From NCBI GenBank assembly GCA_910587865.1, contig CAJUNX010000042.1, positions 1 through 37,379 on the forward strand: a stretch of 37,379 bases of DNA, given 5' to 3'. Below are positions 16,223 through 23,904 of the stretch, one piece after another; within the stretch, counting starts at the first letter, position 1; each line of letters starts with the position of its first letter. This DNA comes from an uncultured Roseburia sp. (GTDB lineage Bacteria > Bacillota > Clostridia > Lachnospirales > Lachnospiraceae). The notes beneath the pieces were generated by a model. It was given only the letters and a program-made list of their open reading frames with translations, had not been told where the DNA came from and ran no database searches. Made by a program: the position numbers and the translations under genes.

Positions 16223-17194
16223 CTAAATCAGCGCGTGCGCTTTATAATAGGCGCTCCACTTCTCCGCCACCGCGGGATCGATCGTCCCGCTCTCTAAGAA
16301 AAGCTCAGTGGTCCGCGCATCCGGGATCCCTGTCCTGCCTCCGGATCTGGTGCATTTGATCGCCGCGACGGCAGCCGCATACCGCGCCGACTCCCTCGCG
16401 TCCTTCTCCTGCAGCAGCCCGTAGATATATGCGCCGTGAAACACGTCCCCCGCGCCGGTGGAATCGACCAACTCAATCTCCGTGAAGGCCGGTCCCTCAA
16501 AATAACCGTCCGCATCGATACCCGCGTATCCTTTTGCCCCGCGCGTCACGATCACTGTCTTTGGTCCGCGGCTTCTGATCCGTTTTAAGCCGTCCCGAAG
16601 CGCCTTACTGCTCCGGGCTTCTCCGCACATTTCCCGGAAGAAAAATTCGGAACAGATAAATACATCCGTGATCCCGATGTGCTCTTCTGTCTCCTTCTCA
16701 TAGCGGTCCGCGTCAAATACGACGCGCCCGCCGGCCTCATGAATCCATTCTGCTGCCAGAAGCGCCGCCGGCGTCATTTTCCAAAGATGTAAGTACTTCG
16801 CTGTCTCAATCACGCCGCGGTCAAGTTCTTCCGGCAGGATCCCGCGGAGGCCGTAGCTTCCGATGCAGCTCCTTCCTCCCGTCTGCTGTTCCGCCAGGCA
16901 GAAGGTCAGGTTTGTCGCCTCCTGCTTCAGGCAGACCATATGTCCGGTATCCACGCCCGCATCCGCCAGCTCCTGTCGGCAGTAGCGGCCAGCGCCGTCC
17001 CCGCCGTATGTGGCAAAAAGCGTACACGACGCGCCCAGGCGGCTTAACGCAACCATCGCAGTCGGAACCTTCCCGCCCCCCTGGCTTGTCTGAAACAGCA
17101 GCCGCTGCGCCATGTCCGTCTCCGGAATCTTAGGCACCCCCGCCGTTATGTCCAGGCAGAGATCTCCGATTCCAACTACATCATACGTTTTCAT
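16223..17194 (-). CDS. PfkB-family carbohydrate kinase
   Basis: A 323-residue ribokinase/PfkB-type sugar kinase that transfers phosphate from ATP to a sugar hydroxyl. The N-terminal signature GIGDLCLDI is followed by the sugar-binding QTSQGGGKVPTAMVAL. The C-terminal signature DSTGAGDVFHGAYIYGLL carries the catalytic base Asp250 and the anion hole GAGD (247-250). VIVTRGAKGY is the usual strand before the ATP site. It lies 66 bases after the aldo/keto reductase gene and 27 bases before galM. In the operon it would phosphorylate the ketose made by the isomerase-family protein, preparing it for the class II aldolase. The precise sugar is inferred only. Confidence 0.93.
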   Translation of the reverse strand: MKTYDVVGIGDLCLDITAGVPKIPETDMAQRLLFQTSQGGGKVPTAMVALSRLGASCTLFATYGGDGAGRYCRQELADAGVDTGHMVCLKQEATNLTFCLAEQQTGGRSCIGSYGLRGILPEELDRGVIETAKYLHLWKMTPAALLAAEWIHEAGGRVVFDADRYEKETEEHIGITDVFICSEFFFREMCGEARSSKALRDGLKRIRSRGPKTVIVTRGAKGYAGIDADGYFEGPAFTEIELVDSTGAGDVFHGAYIYGLLQEKDARESARYAAAVAAIKCTRSGGRTGIPDARTTELFLESGTIDPAVAEKWSAYYKAHALI

Positions 17195-17260
17195 TTTATT
17201 GCCGCCCTTTCTGTCTGATTCTTTTTTCAGGCGATGCCGCCTGCCGGTGCATCATGCGCG

Positions 17261-18208
17261 TCATCCACCAAAAATCTCATGATACACCTCGTCAAAATGC
17301 GCAAGCTCCTCCGCCGAAAGCATCCGGTCAAACGCCTGTCCGTTTCTTTTTGCGCGCTCCGGATTTTTGGACCCGACTAACGCCGACGTCATCCCGGGCT
17401 GTGCGATCACCCACTGGATTGCCGCATCCGCCGCCAAAATACCGTTTGCCTCCGCCGTCTGCTCCACGACATCCACCAGCTTCCGGCAGCGGCTGAATTC
17501 CGGCTCCTTTAAAAACGGATAGAAAAAGGTCCTCCGGTCGCCCTCCTCAAACTGCGGCTCCGTCTTATATATGCCGCTTAACATCCCGCCTGCCAGCGAC
17601 GCATAGGAGAGAATGCCGATCTGGTTCTTCTCGCAGAAGCCGCGCAGCTCTTCATTCTCCCGCGTCAGCATCGAATACCGGAACTGTGCACAGTCAACCG
17701 TACCGTATTTCACCGCCTCCGCCATCTCCTCCTGCGAATAATTTGACAGGCCGATCATGCGGATCTTTCCCTCTTTCCGCAGCTCCTCAAGCCCTGCCAT
17801 CGTCTCCTCCACCGGATGATCCGGATCCGGATAGTGGCAGAAGAACAGATCAATATAATCCGTCTGAAGCCGCCTTAAGGAATCCTCCACATCCCGTCTG
17901 AGCGCCGCCGGTGTCAGGTCACGCTCCATACAGTTCTTCTGCGGATTAAAATGCGCGCCGCCCTTTGTCACCAGCACCACCTGATCGCGGATCCCGGCAA
18001 GCGCTTTTCCGACAATCTCCTCCGAGCGCCCGCCGCCGTAGCTCGCCGCGGTGTCAATCATACTGACCCCTCCGTCAAGCGCCGCGCGGATCGTCTCTAC
18101 CGCATCCGCCTCAGACACCGCTCCCCACACATTTCCGGCCAGCTCCCATGTGCCGAAGGCCACACAGGAAGCCTTCACTCCTGTCGTTCCAATTTCCCGG
18201 TATAACAT
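17261..18208 (-). CDS. Aldo/keto reductase
   Basis: A 315-residue NAD(P)H-dependent oxidoreductase of the aldo/keto reductase superfamily. The catalytic tetrad is complete: Asp52 and Tyr57 in IDTAASYGGG, Lys82 in VTKGGAH, His125 in FFCHYPDP. Cofactor-binding ends include GLSNYS and ALVGSKNPERAKRN. The start at 18208 was chosen for AGGAGGG upstream; an open frame continues to 18292 but that part is AT-rich leader with a repressor-like repeat. It is the first gene of the operon, behind a consensus promoter. It may reduce the aldehyde released by the aldolase, or oxidise a sugar; direction and substrate are not known. Confidence 0.93.
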   Translation of the reverse strand: MLYREIGTTGVKASCVAFGTWELAGNVWGAVSEADAVETIRAALDGGVSMIDTAASYGGGRSEEIVGKALAGIRDQVVLVTKGGAHFNPQKNCMERDLTPAALRRDVEDSLRRLQTDYIDLFFCHYPDPDHPVEETMAGLEELRKEGKIRMIGLSNYSQEEMAEAVKYGTVDCAQFRYSMLTRENEELRGFCEKNQIGILSYASLAGGMLSGIYKTEPQFEEGDRRTFFYPFLKEPEFSRCRKLVDVVEQTAEANGILAADAAIQWVIAQPGMTSALVGSKNPERAKRNGQAFDRMLSAEELAHFDEVYHEIFGG

Positions 18209-18231
18209 CTTTTCCCTCCTATCTGAATATG

Positions 18232-18334
18232 TTTGTAAACTTTGTTGATTTGTGCCTTTTGCAAAAATTTCAAAATTATGTTGATATTGCACTGTTTTAT
18301 ATGCCTGTTCTTAAAGCATTTGTAAACTTTGTTG
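18232..18334. promoter_or_regulatory. Pair of perfect 16-nt direct repeats, candidate ROK operators
   Basis: TTTGTAAACTTTGTTG occurs at 18232-18247 and at 18319-18334, 87 bases apart. The second copy begins about ten bases downstream of the predicted start point of the minus-strand operon; the first lies just ahead of the ribosome site of the reductase gene. A weak third copy, TTTCAAAATTATGTTG, lies at 18268-18283. The AT-rich TTTGT/ACAAA style fits operators of ROK repressors such as XylR and NagC. Assignment to the divergent ROK gene is inference. Confidence 0.7.
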
Positions 18335-18349
18335 TCTTTATGTAATGAA

Positions 18350-18378
18350 AGAATAATATACTTTGAACTTTTTGTCAA
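18350..18378 (-). promoter_or_regulatory. Promoter of the eleven-gene sugar operon
   Basis: Read on the minus strand, TTGACA (18373-18378) and TATTCT (18350-18355) are spaced by 17 bases. The start point would be near 18343, giving a leader of about 135 bases before the first gene, with the 16-nt repeats inside it. Confidence 0.72.
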
Positions 18379-18405
18379 TATATTTTTAAAGAAAGTTTGA
18401 AAATA

Positions 18406-18524
18406 TTTGTCAGATAATTTTATATTTGTAGTAAAGACAGGCAGATTTGTTTTTTGCGTTTTCACTTGATTTCACGCACTTCCTGGCGTATACTTAATTT
18501 TATAATCATAGTTTTGTCTGATAA
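18406..18524. repeat. TTTGTC(A/T)GATAA repeats flanking the ROK promoter
   Basis: TTTGTCAGATAA at 18406-18417 and TTTGTCTGATAA at 18513-18524 differ at one base. They bracket the predicted plus-strand promoter. The second copy is part of a half-palindrome TTTTGT-N8-ACAAAA (18512-18531). These may be sites for autoregulation of the ROK gene. Confidence 0.45.
18466..18494 (+). promoter_or_regulatory. Promoter of the ROK regulator gene
   Basis: TTGATT (18466-18471) and TATACT (18489-18494) are spaced by 17 bases. A second possible -10 box TATAAT is at 18501-18506 without a good -35 partner. Confidence 0.5.
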
Positions 18525-18611
18525 AACAAAAACAGCACTTTTTAACTAATGTTTTCAAATAGAAACTCAGAGAACCAACAGAATGATCAAAAAGAAAGCA
18601 GGAAATTACCT

Positions 18612-19904
18612 ATGACATCGGCAAACTTATTTACCGGCGCTCCTGATCTGCACGGAAAGCCAAACGCGTTAAAACAGCACAATCTCCGGTATGTGATCTC
18701 GCTTTTACAGGACGGGGACGCATCCGCCGCCGCGCAGCTGTCCGCGCAGACGGGCTTAAGCAAAACCACGATCTCAAAGATCCTCTCGGAGCTCTGCGCC
18801 AGAAACCTGGTACGTTCGGCAGGAAAGGGCGATTCGGCCACCGGAAACGGAAAGAAGCCCGAATTTTTTACCATCAATGCCACCTATGCCCTCACGATCG
18901 TGCTCTCCTTATTCGGACGCGAAGGGCTCCGCTGCTCCGTCGTGGATCTGTGCGGGAATGTCTGGCATGAGGCGGACTACGGGCTGCCGCAGGAGGGCGG
19001 ATATCCTGCGCTTCTTGATGTGATGAGGACGGCCCTGCACCATGCCTTTTCACATGCAGGGGCGGATGCGCACCGGATCTGCGGCATCGCCATCGGCTAC
19101 GGCGGGACGGCAAATACGGATCTCGGCGAGATTCTCTACCCCCCGTGTTCGGCAGAAGCGCAGTTTTGTCCCGTCTGCGCCGATCTGGCCGGCTCGGTTC
19201 CCGAAGACGTCATGATTTATGTGGATAACATCGGACATTTTTCCGGATATGCAGAATTGATGTTTGAAAAGGAAAAAGATGTCAGCAGGATCGCGGTGAT
19301 CTCCTGCGGGGAAGTGATCAACGGAAGCACGCTCTCCGCCTCACAGCAGCGGCCCGGCAACCGCGGTATCGTCGGCGAATTCGGCCATTTCATCCTAAAC
19401 CCGGCCTCCCCGACCACCTGCTACTGCGGCTCTAAAGGCTGCCTGGAATCGCTGATCTCCGAGCGCGCCATTCTCGCATACGGCAGAAAAATCGCGCCGG
19501 ATTATCCGTTTTCCGCGCTTGCAGTGCGCGCCGTCGCACATGAGATCGGGATCGATGACATCCTCTCCGCCCTCGGCAGCAGAGACCGGTTCGCCGAAGC
19601 CGTCTTTGCGCCGGTGTGCGACTACCTCTCCATCCTGATCCGCAACCTGGTCGTGCTGCAGAGCGTCTCAAAGGTCATCATACAGGGCAGCTACGTCCGG
19701 GCGGGCGAGGATTTTTTAAACGGGCTGAAGGCACGTGTGAACCGCTACTGCTCCTATGCCACGGGCGGCGATTTTCCGATCGAATATTCCAGGTGGTCCC
19801 TCCAGGGCCCCGAGGCCGATAAAAAAGCATGCGTTTACGGAGCCGCACGCTATACCTCGAACTTCTACTTAGACAACTTAGTTGCCGAATGGTTTTCGGC
19901 GTGA
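18612..19904 (+). CDS. ROK-family transcriptional regulator
   Basis: A 430-residue repressor of the NagC/XylR type. An N-terminal winged helix-turn-helix (residues 18-70: ALKQHNLRYVISLL, then QTGLSKTTISKILSEL) is followed by a sugar-kinase-like ROK domain. The ROK signature and zinc site are visible in GNRGIVGEFGHF (His259) and TTCYCGSKGCLES (Cys270, Cys272, Cys277). The N-terminal kinase motif VDLCGNVWHE is degenerate, as usual in regulators that bind but do not phosphorylate sugar. The start at 18612 was preferred because CAGGAAA lies upstream; an ATG at 18549 has no ribosome site. It is divergent from the sugar operon, so it is the likely local repressor, released by a pathway sugar. Confidence 0.92.
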   Translation: MTSANLFTGAPDLHGKPNALKQHNLRYVISLLQDGDASAAAQLSAQTGLSKTTISKILSELCARNLVRSAGKGDSATGNGKKPEFFTINATYALTIVLSLFGREGLRCSVVDLCGNVWHEADYGLPQEGGYPALLDVMRTALHHAFSHAGADAHRICGIAIGYGGTANTDLGEILYPPCSAEAQFCPVCADLAGSVPEDVMIYVDNIGHFSGYAELMFEKEKDVSRIAVISCGEVINGSTLSASQQRPGNRGIVGEFGHFILNPASPTTCYCGSKGCLESLISERAILAYGRKIAPDYPFSALAVRAVAHEIGIDDILSALGSRDRFAEAVFAPVCDYLSILIRNLVVLQSVSKVIIQGSYVRAGEDFLNGLKARVNRYCSYATGGDFPIEYSRWSLQGPEADKKACVYGAARYTSNFYLDNLVAEWFSA

Positions 19905-19915
19905 TACAACAGGCG

Positions 19916-19958
19916 CGGGCTGAACGGACGGTTACTTTTCGTATAAATGTTCAGCCCG
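19916..19958. terminator. Inverted repeat between ROK and hydrolase genes
   Basis: CGGGCTGAAC (19916-19925) and GTTCAGCCCG (19949-19958) are perfect 10-bp inverted copies with a 23-base loop. They lie between two convergent genes. There is no strong T-run, so termination efficiency is uncertain on both strands. Confidence 0.45.
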
Positions 19959-19984
19959 TATCTTTCGCCGTTTCTTCTCTCATC

Positions 19985-20806
19985 TTATTTCTTTGTCCGC
20001 TCACTGTAGACGATATTTCCGAACTTTCCGTCCAGCCTGCGGTACTGCCCGTCCATCTTCGCCGCCCGGAATGCCGTGCGGCCGAGGAAATTATCGGGCA
20101 CCGCATCGTCCGTTCCCGCGAGAATCCGGTCGCAGAGCTCGATGTTATCCTCTAAGCACTGCCTCGGGCCGACCGGCGCCCCGTGCGAATAATAGACCGT
20201 ATCGTACGCATCGTCAAAGGTCTTTAAGCGCAGAAGACTCTGCCTGTACTCGCTGATCGTCGTGCTCTCCTCCCCGCTCACCAGCGTGTTCACATTGCAG
20301 GCATCCCCGTAGAGAATCGAACGCTCCACTCGCAGCAGCATACAGCAGCTGCCCCTTGTGTGGCCGGGAACCTGCACGACCTCAAGCTCCGCCTCGCCAA
20401 GCGGAAAGATCTGCCCGTCGAATAGATCCGCAATCTCCGTGTCCGCTCCCGGAACGGGGACAAACATCTCCTCCGTCAGGTTCGCATCCGGCCCCATCAT
20501 CGCGGCCGCGTAGCCCATCCGCATCTCCATGCCGTGTTCCCCGATCATTCCGCGGTCCGCCGGGTGCAGATACACCTTCGGCCATTCCCCGACACCGCCG
20601 GCATGATCGCCGTGGCCGTGCGTTAAGACGACTGAAACAGGCAGATCCGTCAGCTCCTCCACCAGCTTTCGCAGGCCCTTTAATCCGGTGCCCGTATCGA
20701 TCAGCACCGCCGCGTCCGTTCCCTGTACCAAAAAACAGAAGACATTCGCAGGATCCGTGATCTGCGTCACCCGATCCGTCAGTTTGTTTACCAAAAATCT
20801 GTTCAT
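19985..20806 (-). CDS. Metallo-beta-lactamase-fold hydrolase
   Basis: A 273-residue MBL-fold protein. The metal-binding motif THGHGDHAGG supplies His63, His65, Asp67 and His68. Further ligands are His149 in PGHTRGS, Asp168 in YGDAC and His208 in YSHGAP. Family members hydrolyse thioesters, lactones, phosphodiesters and other substrates, and sequence alone does not choose between these. The length is normal and there is no signal peptide, so it is cytoplasmic. It is convergent with the ROK gene and may or may not belong to its regulon; none of the 16-nt repeats is found near it. A separate extended -10 box lies upstream. Confidence 0.88.
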   Translation of the reverse strand: MNRFLVNKLTDRVTQITDPANVFCFLVQGTDAAVLIDTGTGLKGLRKLVEELTDLPVSVVLTHGHGDHAGGVGEWPKVYLHPADRGMIGEHGMEMRMGYAAAMMGPDANLTEEMFVPVPGADTEIADLFDGQIFPLGEAELEVVQVPGHTRGSCCMLLRVERSILYGDACNVNTLVSGEESTTISEYRQSLLRLKTFDDAYDTVYYSHGAPVGPRQCLEDNIELCDRILAGTDDAVPDNFLGRTAFRAAKMDGQYRRLDGKFGNIVYSERTKK

Positions 20807-20929
20807 CGCTTTCCCTCATCCCTTCTTTGATCTGATGCCCGGTTCCGCCGGCGCAGAATATGCGCTGCTGCGGAAGGCGGATGTCCGCCCTCCCCTTCTG
20901 CCGGTCACTTTACGGGACCAGTATAGCAC

Positions 20930-20938
20930 ACCCCGCAT
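20930..20938 (-). promoter_or_regulatory. Extended -10 box upstream of the MBL-fold gene
   Basis: Read on the minus strand, TG-C-TATACT lies about 124 bases ahead of the start codon. No convincing -35 box is present at the correct distance. Confidence 0.4.
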
Positions 20939-20987
20939 GCTACGGATATAACGTAATCTGACACCGGATTCTCTTTATGGGACGTTT

Positions 20988-22412
20988 TCAAACTTTTATA
21001 AACTTCTGTTTTGAGCTTTTCGGCTTTTCTGGCAGAGTCAGTTTTAACCTTCCGCTGTCAACCAGCGGCTGCACAATCTGTGCCATTGTATATGTTCTCG
21101 ATTTTCCTGTAAAAGCAATCAGCTCTGCTCTTGTTCTGGGGATACAGCAGAATTCCACAACAGCATCAGAGACAGACCGTGATTCTTTATTGTACCCATT
21201 CTTCATAACCACTTTAAACTCCCCATGGACAACGGAAAAAACCGGCGCCGGCAGGCCCGCATTCAGAAATTCCGTCCGCATCGTCGGAATTCCCGAGTAT
21301 CTGTTTTCTGTCACCTTTAATAATTCCAAAACATTTGCCAGTACGGCATTTCTCGTTTCCGGGCGAACTTTTCCAAGTGCATCGATAGAAATCCTTCCGT
21401 ATAACCCGCCGCTATTCGTTATTTCCATGCGGTCACGATACATCTCGATCCGTATCGGCACGCCCTCTGTGTGAATGCTGTAATCACGATGGACCAGCGC
21501 ATTGAGAATCGCCTCACGTACCGCTTTCATCGGATATTCTGTTTTGTCATAGCGATGGCCGGTTTCATCTATGATTGTTTTTGTGCGGCTGTTTTTTCTT
21601 ACAAATTCTACCGCCTCTTCCAGCATATCCGGAATCGCCCCGGTCATCCGTTTATTGTCGATATAACGCTCGCCGTCATCCCCGACGGTCCCCATTTCCG
21701 TTCCGGGAAGCGCCACTGCCGTAATACACAGCTGCGGAAAATATGTCTGCGGATATTTCGAAAAAACCATCAGGCCCGTCAGCGTCGGATTCCCGTCCGA
21801 AGTGATTCCCATTAATTCTAATATTTCTCCCGTCTGAACATGGTCCGCAAGATTTTTTCTCTCATCCTTTACCGCATCCAGATAATATTCCATTCGTTTT
21901 TGATCCGGCAGCAGCAGCTTCGCATTGTCAATTGTTCTGATATCGTCACGAATTCTTTTTCGGAACGCCTCATAACTGTATATTTCATATTCACTCATCG
22001 GCTCATCCGACTCGCCAACCCGGACATATGACCCCTTTATACGTCCGACTCCTTTATAAAAAACCGGTCGTTCCGAAAGATCCGCCCCCGGAATTTCAGC
22101 AGAAACAATCACTTTTCCTTCAATCTCGCAAATTGTAAACAATGCACGCACCAATGGTTCCATTTGTTTACATTGTTCCGTAACTTTTTTTTGCAAATCC
22201 TGCGCGTCATATACGCCTTTTACAGAAAATCTCTCTTTTTCATCCAATCCGAAAATAATTACGCCGCCTTCGTCCTGATTTGAAAAAGAAGACAGCGTAT
22301 CATAAAGCCGCGTGGGGCATCCCATTGCGGCAGCTTTCACTTCTATATTTTGTGACTCAGACTGCTTATTGCAAATATCCGTCACTAACTTTCTCAGCGC
22401 ATCTGTCTGCAT
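20988..22412 (-). CDS. AlbA_2 / HATPase domain protein (transcriptional regulator-like)
   Basis: A 474-residue protein of a common bacterial type often annotated as ATP-dependent DNA helicase-like or Schlafen AlbA_2 domain protein. The N-terminal AlbA_2 domain (residues 10-140) begins with QNIEVKAAA and contains GGVIIFGLDE. A GHKL ATPase-like region (residues 290-400) has AVREAILNALVHRDY, the family's conserved HATPase_c_4 motif. The last 70 residues look like a winged helix (VEFCCIPRTRAELIAF). No helicase motifs are present. Such genes are associated with nucleic acid binding and regulation, but no precise role is established. The start at 22412 follows GGAGAGAATGGA. A strong promoter and a set of phased repeats lie directly upstream, which suggests autoregulation. 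Confidence 0.85.
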   Translation of the reverse strand: MQTDALRKLVTDICNKQSESQNIEVKAAAMGCPTRLYDTLSSFSNQDEGGVIIFGLDEKERFSVKGVYDAQDLQKKVTEQCKQMEPLVRALFTICEIEGKVIVSAEIPGADLSERPVFYKGVGRIKGSYVRVGESDEPMSEYEIYSYEAFRKRIRDDIRTIDNAKLLLPDQKRMEYYLDAVKDERKNLADHVQTGEILELMGITSDGNPTLTGLMVFSKYPQTYFPQLCITAVALPGTEMGTVGDDGERYIDNKRMTGAIPDMLEEAVEFVRKNSRTKTIIDETGHRYDKTEYPMKAVREAILNALVHRDYSIHTEGVPIRIEMYRDRMEITNSGGLYGRISIDALGKVRPETRNAVLANVLELLKVTENRYSGIPTMRTEFLNAGLPAPVFSVVHGEFKVVMKNGYNKESRSVSDAVVEFCCIPRTRAELIAFTGKSRTYTMAQIVQPLVDSGRLKLTLPEKPKSSKQKFIKV

Positions 22413-22446
22413 TCCATTCTCTCCATTTCACAGAATATGACTTCAT

Positions 22447-22474
22447 ATTATCGCAAATCCTCCTGTTTTGTCAA
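22447..22474 (-). promoter_or_regulatory. Promoter of the AlbA_2 gene
   Basis: Read on the minus strand, TTGACA (22469-22474) and GATAAT (22447-22452) are spaced by 16 bases, 34 bases ahead of the start codon. Confidence 0.7.
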
Positions 22475-22544
22475 GTTTTGATTACTATTTTTCAAATTTT
22501 GATAAGCAGTATTTAAATTTGTTAAGAACAATTCAAATTTTGCA
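22471..22544. repeat. Four AT-rich repeats phased at 20-21 bp
   Basis: TCAAGTTTTGAT (22471), TCAAATTTTGAT (22492), TTAAATTTGTTA (22513, weaker) and TCAAATTTTGCA (22533) start 21, 21 and 20 bases apart, which is two helical turns each. The first copy overlaps the -35 box of the AlbA_2 gene and the others extend upstream of it. This is the layout of a cooperative binding site on one face of DNA. Confidence 0.65.
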
Positions 22545-22568
22545 AGCTTTGCGTGCAGCTTTTCGCTC

Positions 22569-23249
22569 TCATTCCGCATCACCCGGGCAGGCTGTCAGCC
22601 CCCTCTGACACCATAAAAACAATTTCTCAAATGCCGGCTCAAACTCACAGGATTCCCCCGAATTTATGTTCAGAGCCATCTCCATCACTTCCCGGTCCGT
22701 CCCGTCAAGAGCCCGCAGCAATTCTTTTTTCGTCGGATAAAAAACCCCTGTTTTGAGATAATAGATATTCTGCAGGATAAAAAACACATTCTTACAGGCC
22801 GCAGGCAGTTTCTGAACGTTATTCATCCGGTCGGCATGCACATATCTGTGACACAGTTCATGGTACAGATTGCCAAGGCTTACCTTTATGAAATTGATCA
22901 GGTCACTTCTGCCGTACGCGGGCGCCAACGAGGAAAGCGTGCCGTAATAATCCTTTGTCGTGTGTACCAGATGACATAATTCCAACGGATTCCAGCAGGA
23001 AAACTCGTCCATTCCGCAGATAAAGCCGCAGGATTTTTCGAAATCCTCCATCCCGGATATAATCTTTCTGTAGGAATCCAGATCCTGCACGGACAACTGG
23101 TCGATGATGACCATCATATCGATATCGCTGTCCTCTGTCGCTTCCCCGCGCAGGTAGCTTCCCTGCAGTCCGACATACAAAAGCCGGTCGCCGAATGCAT
23201 CTTTCATGGAAGCGGTTAATCTGTTTACATAGTTGTCTGCCTGAAACAT
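22569..23249 (-). CDS. Nucleotidyltransferase-domain protein
   Basis: A 226-residue protein. The first 60 residues hold the nucleotidyltransferase core GLQGSYLRGEATEDSDIDMMV, with Gly30-Ser31 and the metal-binding Asp42-x-Asp44. The remainder is helical and resembles the C-terminal part of small nucleotidyltransferases that modify antibiotics, proteins or RNA. The partner and substrate are unknown. The start is preceded by GGGAGGACTT. It lies upstream of the AlbA_2 gene on the same strand, but that gene has its own promoter. No HEPN partner gene is adjacent, which argues against the MNT/HEPN toxin-antitoxin arrangement. Confidence 0.82.
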   Translation of the reverse strand: MFQADNYVNRLTASMKDAFGDRLLYVGLQGSYLRGEATEDSDIDMMVIIDQLSVQDLDSYRKIISGMEDFEKSCGFICGMDEFSCWNPLELCHLVHTTKDYYGTLSSLAPAYGRSDLINFIKVSLGNLYHELCHRYVHADRMNNVQKLPAACKNVFFILQNIYYLKTGVFYPTKKELLRALDGTDREVMEMALNINSGESCEFEPAFEKLFLWCQRGLTACPGDAE

Positions 23250-23351
23250 TTGAAGTCCTCCCTCTCCTCTTTTTTATGAATAGATTTTAGTAGTTTCCGG
23301 GAAAAATGTATAGACTTGAAAAGAAAGATCTGATAGACTGAATCATGAATC

Positions 23352-23379
23352 GTGCCCATAGATAAGCGGGCACTTTTTT
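23352..23379 (+). terminator. Rho-independent terminator in the leader of the DUF1801 gene
   Basis: GTGCCC (23352-23357) pairs with GGGCAC (23368-23373) with a ten-base loop, followed by six T. It lies 41 bases ahead of the next plus-strand gene and no plus-strand gene is upstream, so it may attenuate transcription of the gene it precedes. Confidence 0.6.
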
Positions 23380-23420
23380 CACAGACAGACGCTTTCCGGG
23401 AAAACAGGAGATTTCACAAA

Positions 23421-23897
23421 ATGGCGGATAACGCACAGACAAAGAGCGTCGCCGAACCGGGCGACGGCAAAAACGGTACCACGGATGCGTGGGTCTGCCC
23501 GAACTGCGGGCGTACCTTTAAAAGACACAGCCAAAGCCACTACTGCGGAGAAAAGCCGGCATCAATCGACGCATACATCGCCGCACAGCCAGAACATCTC
23601 CAGCCGTTCTTACGTGAGGTGCGGGAGACGATCCGCAGGGCGATTCCGGATGCGCAGGAGAGGATATCGTGGAGTATGCCTACGTTTTGGAACGGACATA
23701 ATATCATCCATTTCGCAGGCTTTCAAAACCATGTGGGCCTGTATCCGGGGCCAGAGGCTGTGGCGGAATTTTCAGAGCGTATCAAGGACTGCAAATCCGG
23801 CAAAGGCCGCATTCAGTTCACATACAGCAAACCGCTTCCGCTCCTGCTGATCGGAGAGATTGCAAAGTGGTGTTATGAGACAGGGAACCATCCCTGA
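23421..23897 (+). CDS. Zinc-ribbon plus DUF1801 (YdhG-like) protein
   Basis: A 158-residue protein. After an unstructured start, WVCPNCGRTFKRHSQSHYCG gives a probable zinc site (Cys26, Cys29, His40, Cys42). The rest (residues 47-158) is a DUF1801 domain with the characteristic ERISWSMPTFWNG, VGLYPGPEA and IQFTYSKPLPLLLI segments. Relatives include the B. subtilis Fra/YdhG iron-chaperone-like proteins, but a biochemical role for this arrangement is not established. The start at 23421 follows CAGGAG at ten bases. A GTG at 23352 is in frame but lies inside the terminator hairpin. Confidence 0.85.
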   Translation: MADNAQTKSVAEPGDGKNGTTDAWVCPNCGRTFKRHSQSHYCGEKPASIDAYIAAQPEHLQPFLREVRETIRRAIPDAQERISWSMPTFWNGHNIIHFAGFQNHVGLYPGPEAVAEFSERIKDCKSGKGRIQFTYSKPLPLLLIGEIAKWCYETGNHP

Positions 23898-23904
23898 GCG
23901 ATAC

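Noticed and set aside
18175..18465. 96-residue open frame on the minus strand
   Set aside because: It covers the promoter and operator-like repeats of the sugar operon, is Lys/Asn-rich from AT bias and has no ribosome site.
22471..22544. CRISPR array
   Set aside because: Repeats are only 12 bases with imperfect copies and 9-base gaps, and no cas gene is present.
22569..23249. MNT/HEPN toxin-antitoxin pair
   Set aside because: The nucleotidyltransferase core fits, but no HEPN gene is adjacent and the neighbour has its own promoter.
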